The notes beneath the pieces are model-generated. The model saw only the letters and a program-made list of their open reading frames with translations, made no database searches and was not told the DNA's origin. Below are positions 39,230-48,493 of a stretch of DNA of 64,000 bases, piece by piece. The DNA is taken from NCBI GenBank assembly GCA_947446925.1, contig CANFHU010000007.1, positions 1 to 64,000 of the forward strand. The letters are read 5' to 3'. The DNA comes from Flavobacteriia bacterium. GTDB taxonomy: Bacteria; Bacteroidota; Bacteroidia; Flavobacteriales_D; Crocinitomicaceae. How positions within the stretch are numbered: the first letter of the stretch is position 1; each line of letters starts with the position of its first letter. The position numbers and the translations under genes are program-made.

Positions 39230-40117
39230 TTAGTAATTCCCTAACGTTTTTAATAATCGTTCTTTAATCAATTGTTTCAACGATTCAGGTGCAATTACTT
39301 TCACTTTTTCTCCTTGTTTTAAGATTTGTTCTTCCAACTCATAATTGACACGAACGTTCAGTTCTATTTGTAATTCATCCGCTGTTTCAAGAAGAATACG
39401 TTGAGAAGCGTGTAAAGGCTGAGACTTAATATACTTTCCTTGAAGTGCAGTGTAAGAAAGAACTACTTTTTCTTTTTCACTTGTTGAATAAATCATACCA
39501 ACTATATCATCAAAATATTCTTTCGGTTTTTTGGAAATGGGCTTAAAAGTTTGGTTTAGCACTTCTAATTTTTGTATCCTATCCAAGCCGAAGGTTCTAA
39601 ATTCATCGCCATTTATAGTCCCAAAAACATACCATCTATTTTGATATTGTTTCAACAAATAGGGGTTAAAGTCATACTTTTTGGTATCGTCTCTCCGAAA
39701 ATTTTGGTATTCAAATAGAATTTTTTTCTTATCAAAAATTGCTTGGAGTAAGTTTTCTAATATTCGCTCAGAGATGATTTGTTTATTTCTATCAAAATCA
39801 ATGTAATCAATGTTTTCCTTGCTTTTTAATAGTGTTTCGTTGATAACTTTCGCAGTTTGATACAACTCAAAAAAAGACAACCATTCATCAAACGTTTTTT
39901 GACTTTCTTCGTCGATATAATAACCATTTTTTGCTCGATCAAACTTTACTTCAATCAATAACATATCTCGTATGGATTTAATATCACGTTGTGTGGTGCG
40001 TTCACTCGAATCATAACCAACATCTATTAATTTTTGTATTATCATTTCCATTGTCGGAAATTTTACTTCATGGATATAAAACAAAATTGTTTTAATGCGA
40101 TCGATGGATTTTGACAT
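39230..40117 (-). CDS. WYL-domain transcriptional regulator
   Basis: From the ATG at 40117 the product has 295 residues. The N-terminal winged helix (DRIKTILFYIHEVKFPTMEMIIQKL ... SSERTTQRDIKSI) precedes the WYL domain, seen as ILFEYQNFRRDDTKKYDFNPYLL and WYVFGTINGDEFRTFGLDRIQ. The C-terminal WCX part (RILLETADELQIELNVRV) ends the chain. WYL proteins frequently repress phage-defence operons until a nucleotide or DNA signal arrives. The longer frame to 40345 (about 76 residues before this Met) lacks recognisable sequence and is not used. Confidence 0.88.
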   Translation of the reverse strand: MSKSIDRIKTILFYIHEVKFPTMEMIIQKLIDVGYDSSERTTQRDIKSIRDMLLIEVKFDRAKNGYYIDEESQKTFDEWLSFFELYQTAKVINETLLKSKENIDYIDFDRNKQIISERILENLLQAIFDKKKILFEYQNFRRDDTKKYDFNPYLLKQYQNRWYVFGTINGDEFRTFGLDRIQKLEVLNQTFKPISKKPKEYFDDIVGMIYSTSEKEKVVLSYTALQGKYIKSQPLHASQRILLETADELQIELNVRVNYELEEQILKQGEKVKVIAPESLKQLIKERLLKTLGNY

Positions 40118-40201
40118 GATTTTATTTTTTTGTGAAGATAGAAAATTTGAACGACAAGATTTGGCGGAGAAATTGGTTTGATTTGGAGAAAATAAATCAT
40201 T

Positions 40202-40375
40202 ATGAAAAAAAAGAAGCAAAAATCTAAGCCAAAAAGAGATGAAAAACCGTTGTCTCCTTTTGAAAAGCGAATGAGTTTTGAAGAAGGTCCTATAGCGCCA
40301 ATAGATGGTAAGTATACGATGACTCGTGAAGAAGCACTTAAACAATTAGGATTTGAATCAGATTCTAATGATTAA
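40202..40375 (+). CDS. Small 57-residue protein sharing a C-terminal module with the next gene
   Basis: A short gene with a Lys-rich start (MKKKKQKSKPKRDEKP) followed by LSPFEKRMSFEEG and TMTREEALKQLGFES. The second part aligns closely with the last ~45 residues of the product of 40496-41086 (LTPFEKRMSFEGG ... TMTRAEALKELGYEP). The near-identical spacing and the fact that it stands as its own gene argue for a functional domain. It has no signal peptide. It lies divergently from the WYL gene. Function unknown. Confidence 0.65.
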   Translation: MKKKKQKSKPKRDEKPLSPFEKRMSFEEGPIAPIDGKYTMTREEALKQLGFESDSND

Positions 40376-40495
40376 TATTTTATTACTTGATAATATATTT
40401 ATTAATTTGTGTTAGGTCTGGTTGTAAATTAAGTTCTCTTGTATATAAATTAAACGAATAATTAATTTTAAATCCAAAATGAAATAATTAATAGA

Positions 40496-41086
40496 ATGAA
40501 TTACTTAGAAAAATTTATACTGATTGGTCATTGGTGTATTGATGATAAATTTAAATCCAACAAATCTTTAAAGGATGAGGGTCTTAGAGGAATAAATTTT
40601 AAAATTGATAACCAGTATAATCAATGGAAAGACATTGTTTATATTTTTAAAAGTAACGAAGAAATCTTTTACATTGGAGAAACTACGAGTGGTATTTATA
40701 ATAGATTTTCATCCTATCGATATGGGTTCGACAAACTTGAAGACACTGACAATAGAGTGAAAAGGGAGATTACTAAAAAATTAATAAATGGTGAACAAAT
40801 CTCTATTCATATTTGGCAACCCGTTACTGAATTTGTAATTGCAGATGAAAAAATTCAGATACCAATTTCAAAACCAATAGAAGAATTCTTGATTAACAAA
40901 TTATCAGAAAGTAATAATCTTATCAATAATAAAGGAAACCAGTTTAAACTTTCTAGAGAATTGACTCCATTTGAAAAAAGAATGAGTTTTGAGGGAGGAA
41001 CATTTACTCCTCCAGATGGAAAATCTACTATGACACGAGCTGAAGCGCTTAAAGAATTAGGATATGAACCTGATTCTGAAGAATAG
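40496..41086 (+). CDS. GIY-YIG-like protein with a C-terminal tail module
   Basis: The 196-residue protein has a GIY-YIG-like core near residues 50-75 (DIVYIFKSNEEIFYIGETTSGIYNRF), in which VYI and YIG stand for the two motif halves and the Arg after YN is the expected catalytic residue. ISIHIWQPV and IEEFLINKL follow. The last 45 residues form the module shared with the 57-residue protein encoded 121 bp upstream. It could be a nuclease or a regulator with a nuclease fold. Confidence 0.65.
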   Translation: MNYLEKFILIGHWCIDDKFKSNKSLKDEGLRGINFKIDNQYNQWKDIVYIFKSNEEIFYIGETTSGIYNRFSSYRYGFDKLEDTDNRVKREITKKLINGEQISIHIWQPVTEFVIADEKIQIPISKPIEEFLINKLSESNNLINNKGNQFKLSRELTPFEKRMSFEGGTFTPPDGKSTMTRAEALKELGYEPDSEE

Positions 41087-41101
41087 TTATATATTTATCG
41101 C

Positions 41102-42022
41102 ATGGCAGTAGATTTATCCAACGTTTTAGTTATCGGTGTTTCGACACGTTCCTTATTCAATTTAGAAACGGAAAATGAAATCTTCGAAAGAGAAGGTGTA
41201 GAAGCATTTCGAGAATATCAATTAGCGCATGAGAATGAACCATTAGAACCTGGAACAGCCTTCTATTTAGTGAAAAACTTATTAGCACTAAATAAGGTTT
41301 CGGATAAGCAATTGGTGGAAGTGGTCGTTATGTCTCGCAACAGTCCAGAAACTGGTGTTCGTGTACTAAATTCATTGCAACATTTTGGGTTAGACATTAC
41401 ACGATTGGCTTTTTCAGGTGGTCAACCACTCGCTCCATACATTGGTGCGTATGCCATCGATTTATTTTTATCGAAAGATACTCACGATGTTCAAAATATC
41501 ATCGATAGTGGTATATGTGCTGCTGCGCTTATCTATGCCCCACCGACCAAAAATATCACGGATGATCTAACAGTAAAAATAGCCTTCGATGCGGATGCCG
41601 TACTTTTTTCAGATGAGTCGGAACAACGTTACAAACGCGAAGGATTGGAGGCATTTCAACAATTTGAAAAAGAGAATGAAAATATTCCACTTACCGCTGG
41701 CCCATTTGCGAATTTATTAAAGAAATTATCCAATCTGCAACATCAATTACCACATGGCATTGAAGCTTCCCCTTTAAGATTGGCAATAGTCACAGCAAGA
41801 AGTGCTCCTGCTCATCTACGAGTTATTAAAACCCTTCGAGATTGGGGAGTGTATGTCAACGAAACATATTTTTTAGGTGGTCTAGCAAAGGATAATGTGT
41901 TAGAAGCTTTTGGCGCACATATTTTCTTTGATGATCAAGATCACCACTTAGAATCTGCCTCTAAAGTAGTGCCTTCAGGTAAAGTTCCGTATTCATCGGG
42001 TTCTCCGTTAAATAAAGGGTAA
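41102..42022 (+). CDS. 5'-nucleotidase, cytosolic NT5C1-like
   Basis: The 306-residue protein matches the 5'-nucleotidase family PF06189: VLVIGVSTRSLFNLETENEIFEREGVEAF, then AFSGGQPLAPYIGAYAIDLFLSKD and the mid-domain repeat KIAFDADAVLFSDESEQRYKREGLEAFQQF. AFDADAV supplies a HAD-type Asp pair. It would dephosphorylate nucleoside monophosphates. It begins 15 bp after the GIY-YIG-like gene. Confidence 0.88.
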   Translation: MAVDLSNVLVIGVSTRSLFNLETENEIFEREGVEAFREYQLAHENEPLEPGTAFYLVKNLLALNKVSDKQLVEVVVMSRNSPETGVRVLNSLQHFGLDITRLAFSGGQPLAPYIGAYAIDLFLSKDTHDVQNIIDSGICAAALIYAPPTKNITDDLTVKIAFDADAVLFSDESEQRYKREGLEAFQQFEKENENIPLTAGPFANLLKKLSNLQHQLPHGIEASPLRLAIVTARSAPAHLRVIKTLRDWGVYVNETYFLGGLAKDNVLEAFGAHIFFDDQDHHLESASKVVPSGKVPYSSGSPLNKG

Positions 42023-42027
42023 TACCC

Positions 42028-42408
42028 TTACAGCCCCAACGTATTTATCACCCGTTCAATAATAATCTGAATAATACGTTTATTCATCGTTTTGGCATTT
42101 TCTCTGAAAAACCCGTATTCTTCCAGTGTGAAACAGCCAGAAATCAGCCCAATAACTTCACTTCGAATCGCATTTCCTTTAAAAAGAACGGTTTGAATAA
42201 ATTGTTTTTTAGCTGCTCTGGTCAAATTTTGAAATGCCGCTTGACTTAACTCAATTTCCAAACGCACGAAAAGTAAATCGTGTTGCATTTTGATAACCGG
42301 ACGTAGGGTTGTGTTTTGAAATTTTTCCTCGTTTGTCATGTTTTCGTTTACAAGCGCGGTTGGAATTAGTGGTCGAATGGAGGTTTTTGAATGTTGTATG
42401 TTTGTCAT
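42028..42408 (-). CDS. Small conserved-looking cytosolic protein
   Basis: Started from the ATG at 42408 (MTNIQHSKTSIRPLIPT), the protein has 126 residues. It has no membrane segment and carries amphipathic helices (VRLEIELSQAAFQNLTRAAKKQFIQTVL, FRENAKTMNKRIIQIIIERVINTLGL). An earlier in-frame start would overlap the next gene and add a hydrophobic leader of doubtful meaning. The family is not recognised. Confidence 0.6.
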   Translation of the reverse strand: MTNIQHSKTSIRPLIPTALVNENMTNEEKFQNTTLRPVIKMQHDLLFVRLEIELSQAAFQNLTRAAKKQFIQTVLFKGNAIRSEVIGLISGCFTLEEYGFFRENAKTMNKRIIQIIIERVINTLGL

Positions 42409-42418
42409 GAGAATTTTA

Positions 42419-43066
42419 TTAAAAAGTAAATTGATTCCAAAATGAATCAGTAATATAAAAAACAGTATCAATAAAATAAAGTACCTCGTTTTTTGTCAAC
42501 ACATTTTCATCGTGTAAATCTTCTATAATTATCCCTAACTCTGTATTGATATAATCGTTATTTCGATTATTTATGAAGCCATTGGATTTTAAGAATTCTT
42601 TTACTAACTCTAAATTTGTGGTTGAAGTGACGGTTACAAAATTTTGTTCTACTACTGCATAAAGTACGTTATCTTCATTGGTGAAACCTAAGAGGTTATA
42701 TGCAGTATCTGGAAAGAAAAAATTATGCAATAATAAATTAATTAAATAATCTCTCCAGCTATTATAATAGATCCCATCGTTTAACTTTAGAACATGTTCC
42801 CCATTTTTTAGAAAAACTCGTTGTTCTGCACCTTCACTAACATATTGAGAAAAATCTATATTATCAATCCATAGATGGTTATGATTAATAAATTCAATTA
42901 ATCTCTTTTTCTCTTGTTCTTTGAAATGCTTTTCGTTTTCAGCGTTTGAGCTTGTGTTTTTGCAATCTCTAAGGTAACAGGTAATTGTTTGGATAATAGT
43001 TCCATTGCTAATTTCGCCCTTTCCTGAAATGATATTGAATAATTCATTTTTTAAAGTATTATGCAT
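42419..43066 (-). CDS. Polyvalent-type protein kinase-like protein
   Basis: The 215-residue protein shows the compact kinase fold used in polyvalent/toxin-type proteins. YVSEGAEQRVFLKNGEHVLKLND gives the Gly-rich loop and Lys, and GIIIEDLHDENVL near residue 180 is the catalytic loop (Asp-x4-Asn). FIDTVFYI replaces DFG. It has no signal or membrane helix. It ends the island just before the MBL/rhodanese gene and lies close to the unknown gene at 42028. A phage- or element-related effector role is inferred from the family. Confidence 0.7.
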   Translation of the reverse strand: MHNTLKNELFNIISGKGEISNGTIIQTITCYLRDCKNTSSNAENEKHFKEQEKKRLIEFINHNHLWIDNIDFSQYVSEGAEQRVFLKNGEHVLKLNDGIYYNSWRDYLINLLLHNFFFPDTAYNLLGFTNEDNVLYAVVEQNFVTVTSTTNLELVKEFLKSNGFINNRNNDYINTELGIIIEDLHDENVLTKNEVLYFIDTVFYITDSFWNQFTF

Positions 43067-43124
43067 ACAAACAAATATACAAATTTATAGAATGTTTTTT
43101 TGTATGATTAACCATTATTTTCTA

Positions 43125-43155
43125 TTTGTTTTCCAAACCATACATCGTACATTTG
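43125..43155 (+). promoter_or_regulatory. Bacteroidetes promoter of the MBL/rhodanese gene
   Basis: TTTG at 43125-43128 and TACATTTG at 43148-43155 are 19 bp apart and match the flavobacterial -33 and -7 elements. The ATG follows 24 bp later. Confidence 0.65.
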
Positions 43156-43179
43156 TAGTAACACCTTAAAAATAAAATC

Positions 43180-44592
43180 ATGCGTGTAGAACAAATGTAT
43201 ACTGGCTGTTTGGCGCAAGGAGCCTATTATATTTTTTGTAATGGAGAAGTTGCGATAATTGATCCACTTCGTGAAGTGCAATCTTATATCGACAAAGCGA
43301 AAGCAGATGGTGCAAACATTAAGTATATTTTTGAAACGCACTTTCATGCAGATTTCGTGAGTGGACATTTAACCCTTGCAGAACAAACAGGTGCAGAAAT
43401 TATTTACGGACCTACGGCTGTTCCAAATTTCAAAGCGACGATTGCGGAAGATGGACAATTATTTCCTTTGGGAGATTGTTTCATTAAGGTACTACACACA
43501 CCAGGACATACCATGGAAAGTTCTACGTTTTTATTGATTGATGCTAACGGTAAAGAATATGCTGTTTTCTCCGGAGATACTTTGTTTTTAGGCGATGTCG
43601 GCAGACCAGACTTAGCTCAAAAAGCAGCAAACATGACCCAAGAAGAATTAGCAGGATTGTTGTTTGATAGTTTACGTACTAAAATCATGACTTTGCCAGA
43701 TGATACTATTGTTTACCCAGGACATGGCGCAGGATCCGCATGCGGCAAACACATGTCGAAGGAAACCGTAGGAACTTTAGGGGAGCAAAAACAAACAAAT
43801 TATGCCTTACGCTCAAACATGACAAAAGTGGAATTCATTCAAGAGGTTACAGATGGTTTACTTCCTCCTCCCTCTTATTTCCCACTTAACGTGATGCTGA
43901 ATAAACAAGGGTATGAAAGTATCGATACCATCATTGAACGAGGTACTTTAGCATTGACCCCTGAAAAATTTGAACACCTTGCTAATTCTACGGATGCCAT
44001 CGTTTTAGACGTTCGCTCCGAAAAGGATTTTATTAAAGCACATATACCAAACGCTATATTTATTGGTGTTGATGGAAACTTTGCTCCATGGGTAGGTGCC
44101 TTGTTACAAGATGTAGTACAAGAAATATTGTTAGTCGTTCCTGAAGGTCGCGAAAAAGAAGTTGTAACTCGTCTTGCACGTGTGGGATTTGATCATACCA
44201 TCGGATATTTAGCAGGAGGGATTGCAGCATGGGAATATGCAGGAAAAGAGACTGACTCCATTGCATCTATCACTGCGGAAGCATTAAAAATGGAATTAAA
44301 AGAAGACTCTTTGGTATTTGACGTTCGTAAAGCAAATGAATTTGAGAGCGAACATTTACCGCAGGCACATCTTGCACCTTTGGACTACCTAAATGAACAC
44401 TTGACTGAATTCCCGAAAGAAACACCTTATTTCATACATTGCGCTGGAGGTTATCGTTCAGTAATCGCTGCTTCTATTTTAAAAAGCCGTGGTTACCATG
44501 GAATGATTAATGTGGAAGGAGGCTTCAATGCGATAAAAAAGGCTGGTATCGCTACAACTGATTTTGTTTGTCCATCCACTTTAAGAAATTAA
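43180..44592 (+). CDS. MBL-fold persulfide dioxygenase-like protein with two rhodanese domains
   Basis: The 470-residue protein has an ETHE1-type metallo-beta-lactamase domain (residues 1-230): THFHADFVSGH is the metal-binding HxHxD motif, with further ligands in HTPGHTMES, FSGDTLFLGDVGRPDL and YPGHGAGSACG. Two rhodanese-like domains follow (VLDVRSEKDFIKAHIPNAI and VFDVRKANEFESEHLPQA). The second carries CAGGYRS, an active-site Cys loop, while the first appears to lack it. It probably oxidises sulfane sulfur. It stands alone with its own promoter. Confidence 0.92.
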   Translation: MRVEQMYTGCLAQGAYYIFCNGEVAIIDPLREVQSYIDKAKADGANIKYIFETHFHADFVSGHLTLAEQTGAEIIYGPTAVPNFKATIAEDGQLFPLGDCFIKVLHTPGHTMESSTFLLIDANGKEYAVFSGDTLFLGDVGRPDLAQKAANMTQEELAGLLFDSLRTKIMTLPDDTIVYPGHGAGSACGKHMSKETVGTLGEQKQTNYALRSNMTKVEFIQEVTDGLLPPPSYFPLNVMLNKQGYESIDTIIERGTLALTPEKFEHLANSTDAIVLDVRSEKDFIKAHIPNAIFIGVDGNFAPWVGALLQDVVQEILLVVPEGREKEVVTRLARVGFDHTIGYLAGGIAAWEYAGKETDSIASITAEALKMELKEDSLVFDVRKANEFESEHLPQAHLAPLDYLNEHLTEFPKETPYFIHCAGGYRSVIAASILKSRGYHGMINVEGGFNAIKKAGIATTDFVCPSTLRN

Positions 44593-44596
44593 TAAA

Positions 44597-44710
44597 AATG
44601 CTTTTTCATCGTTCAACTTCGAAATTAAACTCCTCATTTACTAATGTAATCCCGATTGCTATCGGGAGCGGATCTAATTTCTTGTTTGCCTCAAAAAATC
44701 TATTTTTCTT
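44597..44710 (+). repeat. Dispersed intergenic repeat, copy 3
   Basis: It shares TTCATCGTTCAAC, CTCCTCATTTACTAATGTAA, the CCCGAT-GCTATCGGG hairpin and TTCTTGTTTGCCTCAAAAAATC with copies 2 and 4. It lies between the MBL gene and the beta-helix lipoprotein gene. Confidence 0.85.
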
Positions 44711-44755
44711 CATTTCTTCTGAAATATATAATTAAGTCTTACGTTATTATACCTT

Positions 44756-46150
44756 GTGAAAAATCGCTTGTTTCTTATTTCGTGTTTGTTTTTTCTACTT
44801 TTGACGGTAGGACTTACTTCTTCCTGCAAGAAATCGAGTGGACTGTCACAGGCGAATGTAACATTTTCAACGGACACATTACTTTTTGATACCGTTTTTA
44901 CCACATTAGGGTCTACTACGCAACAATTCAAAATATATAATCCTGACGCCAAAACAATCATAGTTCAGGAAGTAGAATTAATGGGAGGAAAAAGTTCTCC
45001 ATTTCGCGTAAATTTGGATGGTGTTTCAGGAACAAAATTTGAAAATTTAAGTATCGAAGGGAAAGATAGTTTATTTGCCTTTGTAGATGTTAAACTAAAT
45101 GTAAACAACCAAAATTTACCCATGGTGGTGGAAGATTCTATTCGTTTTAAAACAAATGGAAAAAACTATTATTTAAATTTAGTTGTTTGGGGACAAGATG
45201 TTTACATACACAATAACGAAATTTTGGAAGAAAGTCTTTGGAAAAGTGATAAACCACATTTAATCTACGGAACCGTCGCTGTTGATTCTGCAAAAAACCT
45301 ATCCATCGAAGCCGGAGCGAAGATTCACCTACATAAAAAAGGAATGTTAATGGTGTACAAAGGTGCTTTACATATAAATGGTATGAAAGAGAAACCTGTT
45401 ATTTTCCAAGGAGATCGTTTGGAGGATTTTTACAAAGAAGTATCCGGACAATATTATGGGATATACCTCCATGAGGCGAAGGCGTCAACGATTAATTATG
45501 CAGAAATACGCAACGGAACTGTTGGAATTCATGTCTACAGTGCAGACAAAAGCAATCAGCAAGCCACTTTAACTTTAACCAATACCCTGGTGCAAAACCA
45601 TGCAAGTTATGGCGTGTTTTTATTTGCAAATCCTACCTTAAAAATGGAAAACTGTATCGTATCGAACAATCAAAAATACGGGGTATTTGTTTTACAAGGT
45701 GCACGTTATTATATCAACCATTGCGATCTTTTAGATTATGGAAGAGATGAAAAATCCGCTGCATTAGTACTCAAAAACAATTATTATAATCCAACGGACA
45801 AAACGACCTATCTTTCAGACCTGGAGGGTACTATAAATAACACTGTAATCTATGGACCAAGGGAATTGGAGGTATTGATAGATACTATTCAAAATGTAAA
45901 CGCAAAAATTAATCTGTTGTTTAATTCGTGTTTGATTAAATGGAACGAAGAAAATAGCGGTTCTAATTTTAAAAACATCCGTTGGAATTTAAACCCGTAT
46001 TTTAAAAATCCTGCTAAATACGATTACCATTTTGAAGTAAACTCTCCCTTACAAGGTGGTGCAGATCCGAATCTAATGAATGCTTTTGATATTGAAGGAA
46101 ACCCTAGATCTTTAACTGCACCAGACATTGGGGCTTATGAAATGAATTAA
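44756..46150 (+). CDS. Right-handed beta-helix lipoprotein
   Basis: The 464-residue protein begins at GTG with a lipoprotein signal (MKNRLFLISCLFFLLLTVGLTSS, then Cys). After an N-terminal beta domain, repeated turns (SIEAGAKIHLHKKGMLMVYKG, TINYAEIRNGTVGIHV, TLTNTLVQNHASYGVF, MENCIVSNNQKYGVFV) form a right-handed parallel beta-helix. The C-terminal DIEGNPRSLTAPDIGAYEMN is typical of Bacteroidota beta-helix lipoproteins. It is probably outer-membrane anchored; glycan binding is a guess. Confidence 0.85.
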   Translation: MKNRLFLISCLFFLLLTVGLTSSCKKSSGLSQANVTFSTDTLLFDTVFTTLGSTTQQFKIYNPDAKTIIVQEVELMGGKSSPFRVNLDGVSGTKFENLSIEGKDSLFAFVDVKLNVNNQNLPMVVEDSIRFKTNGKNYYLNLVVWGQDVYIHNNEILEESLWKSDKPHLIYGTVAVDSAKNLSIEAGAKIHLHKKGMLMVYKGALHINGMKEKPVIFQGDRLEDFYKEVSGQYYGIYLHEAKASTINYAEIRNGTVGIHVYSADKSNQQATLTLTNTLVQNHASYGVFLFANPTLKMENCIVSNNQKYGVFVLQGARYYINHCDLLDYGRDEKSAALVLKNNYYNPTDKTTYLSDLEGTINNTVIYGPRELEVLIDTIQNVNAKINLLFNSCLIKWNEENSGSNFKNIRWNLNPYFKNPAKYDYHFEVNSPLQGGADPNLMNAFDIEGNPRSLTAPDIGAYEMN

Positions 46151-46177
46151 TTGAAGCAGTTCAAAACGACATATACT

Positions 46178-46759
46178 ATGAAATATAATCTATCTGAAAT
46201 TACCGAATTGATAAAAAATCGTAGAACGATTTATCCAGAACAATTTAGTTCCCGTAAAGTACATCGCGAGCAAATTGAAGCGATGTTAAACAATGCTATC
46301 TGGGCGCCAACCCATGGGAACACGCAACCATGGAGATTTACTGTTTTCACGGAAGAATCTAGACAACAACTTGCAGACTTTCAAGCACAATTATATATAG
46401 ATACAACACCAAAAGAAAACCAAAAAGACAGCAAAGTTTCAAAATTACTTACGCGTCCATTGCAAGCATCTGCAGTAATTGCAGTTTGGATGAAGCGCGA
46501 TGAAACAGAGAAAATCAGAGAGATTGAAGAAGTAGAAGCCGTTGCATGTGCGATTCACAATATCCAACTTACAGCAGCAGCCTATGGAATTGGGGCTTAC
46601 TGGTCTACCTCTGCTTTTATCTATACTCCCGCAATGAATGCATTTTTAGAGATTGAAGAAAAAGACAAATGTCTAGGAATCATTTATTTGGGTTATCCAG
46701 AAATTGAATGGCCTAAAAGTCACCGAAAACCAATTGAATATTTGACAACTTGGAAATAA
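46178..46759 (+). CDS. Nitroreductase family protein
   Basis: Started at ATG 46178, the protein has 193 residues. IKNRRTIYPEQFSSRKVHREQIEAML begins the FMN site, NAIWAPTHGNTQPWRFTVF the Arg/His phosphate contact, and AAAYGIGAYWSTSAF and KDKCLGIIYLGYP the conserved late motifs. It would reduce nitro or quinone compounds with NAD(P)H. The gene is tightly linked to the genes before and after it (27-bp and 0-bp gaps). Confidence 0.88.
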   Translation: MKYNLSEITELIKNRRTIYPEQFSSRKVHREQIEAMLNNAIWAPTHGNTQPWRFTVFTEESRQQLADFQAQLYIDTTPKENQKDSKVSKLLTRPLQASAVIAVWMKRDETEKIREIEEVEAVACAIHNIQLTAAAYGIGAYWSTSAFIYTPAMNAFLEIEEKDKCLGIIYLGYPEIEWPKSHRKPIEYLTTWK

Positions 46760-47521
46760 ATGAAGTACGGTCTACTGCTTTTATTGGTATTAACGTTTAG
46801 TGCTTGGAGTTATTCACAAGTATCCACTTCTCGCGTGAAGGCTTTTTTTGGTATTCAATATAAACCATTGATTGCAGGTGATTTTATTGGTTCATCGCGC
46901 TTATTAATCAAAAACGACACCTTACAGGGGGAATTTACCCAACAATTAGGTTCTTCGTTTGGAGGAGTAATTCGTGTACAATTCAAGAAAAATATTGCAT
47001 TAGAAACTGGCATTAACCAAGTTCAACGTCACTATAACATCCAATTTTCACAATTAGATTCCGCAATTACGACCAATAAAACGTTGAAAATTGTAGCATT
47101 CGACATACCAGTTAACGCCTTGTTTTTTGTGAAATTAGCAGACAAAATTTACATGAACACTTCTTTGGGGCCTTCTTTTGTTTTTAATCCTTCCAATGTC
47201 GCTACGAATCTCATTTACAATAAATTCAACGTTTTTCGTGCAGAAGGAAGAATGCGAAGTGTATTTGCAGTAGAACTGAACGCCAATATCGGTTTTGAAT
47301 ATCGTACAGTAAGAAATGGTTTCTTTTACTTGGGCGCTTCTGGTCGTGTTCCATTTAAACCAATTTTCGATGTTGCAGTTAGTAATGAAAATACGGTACA
47401 GCACCAAAAAATGGTCATCTATGGAAGCATGACTGGAACCTATATATCCTTTGATTTTCGCTATTTCTTTCCCTATAATAACAAAGCAAGTTTGAAGAGT
47501 GGAATGCCGATTGAACAGTAA
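46760..47521 (+). CDS. Outer-membrane beta-barrel protein
   Basis: The 253-residue protein starts with a signal peptide (MKYGLLLLLVLTFSAWSYS). Alternating hydrophobic strands follow (RVKAFFGIQYKPLI, GGVIRVQFKKNIALETGINQVQ, MNTSLGPSFVF, YISFDFRYFFPYNNKA), consistent with the porin-family barrel fold common in Bacteroidota. Substrate unknown. Its ATG directly follows the nitroreductase stop. Confidence 0.82.
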   Translation: MKYGLLLLLVLTFSAWSYSQVSTSRVKAFFGIQYKPLIAGDFIGSSRLLIKNDTLQGEFTQQLGSSFGGVIRVQFKKNIALETGINQVQRHYNIQFSQLDSAITTNKTLKIVAFDIPVNALFFVKLADKIYMNTSLGPSFVFNPSNVATNLIYNKFNVFRAEGRMRSVFAVELNANIGFEYRTVRNGFFYLGASGRVPFKPIFDVAVSNENTVQHQKMVIYGSMTGTYISFDFRYFFPYNNKASLKSGMPIEQ

Positions 47522-47585
47522 TTAATTTGAAAATTTGAAAATGGACGGATGTAACAATGTATTCAATGTAGCATGTGTAAATTTA

Positions 47586-48413
47586 TTAATGTGGACAATG
47601 GGCTTCGAGCAGTACACGTGCCTCATCATTACCTAAATACGCAGCACGATTAAAATCGGCGCAACCAGCAAGAATATTATTTACATTATGGTATGCAATT
47701 CCTCGTTGGACTAATGCGTCATCGTTATTTTGGTCTAACTCGATGGCTTTAGAAAAATTTAGGATTGCATCTTCGTATTTTTCTTGCAAGCTTAATAATT
47801 TTCCACGCTCCACATAATAATTCCCTTCTGTTGGCTTTAATAATATCGCTTTTGTGAATGCTTTGTTAGCTTTTTTCAGTTGATGTGTAGCAGCGTAATA
47901 AGTTCCATATAAAAATTGCACCTTGGATTTCTCTTTAGTTATTTTTTGAAAGCGTTTTATATCGGTTAATGCCTGCTCGTATTTTTTTAATCCTAACAAA
48001 CAATCAAAATGCGCCTCTAAAGCAGGTTGATTATTAGTATTTAACAACAAGGTATTTGTATAATTCTCAAGTGCCTTTTCAGGTTGATTGAGTGCTGCAT
48101 AACTTTCACCTAAAAGAAAAAAAGTATGTTCCAATACTGCATCTTTTTGTGCTATACGCAACAGACTTGTGTAATATAAATCATTGATTGCTTCTGTGTG
48201 GTAACCTTCTTGTGTAAAGACAACTCCTCGTTTGAAGTAACACAAACTACATTTGGAATCGAGTGCTATTGCTCGCGTAAAATACTGCAAAGCCATGGAA
48301 GGATTTTTTGCAGAAATACAACTATCCCCTTTATTTATGAGGTCTGAAAGACTTTGGGAGAAGGAAATATCTACAATAAAAACAAATAAGATACTGATTA
48401 AAAAAAACTTCAT
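47586..48413 (-). CDS. Tetratricopeptide repeat protein with signal peptide
   Basis: From the ATG at 48413 the 275-residue protein has a signal peptide (MKFFLISILFVFIVDISFS). At least six TPR motifs follow, for example GDSCISAKNPSMALQYFTRAIALD, ESYAALNQPEKALENYTNTLLLN, RGKLLSLQEKYEDAILNFSKAIELD and RGIAYHNVNNILAGCADFNRAAYLG. It is likely periplasmic and acts as a protein-interaction scaffold. Confidence 0.88.
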   Translation of the reverse strand: MKFFLISILFVFIVDISFSQSLSDLINKGDSCISAKNPSMALQYFTRAIALDSKCSLCYFKRGVVFTQEGYHTEAINDLYYTSLLRIAQKDAVLEHTFFLLGESYAALNQPEKALENYTNTLLLNTNNQPALEAHFDCLLGLKKYEQALTDIKRFQKITKEKSKVQFLYGTYYAATHQLKKANKAFTKAILLKPTEGNYYVERGKLLSLQEKYEDAILNFSKAIELDQNNDDALVQRGIAYHNVNNILAGCADFNRAAYLGNDEARVLLEAHCPH

Positions 48414-48493
48414 ACTAAGGATATTATACACAAAGATAAATTTTTAAAAGGTGTTCAATTCTCTCGAATTCGTAGTTTTGTAAAAAAAATATA

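Noticed and set aside
39230..40345. N-terminal extension of 76 residues on the WYL regulator
   Set aside because: The extension is rich in Phe/Arg without known domain, and overlaps the promoter side; the WYL family start matches the ATG at 40117.
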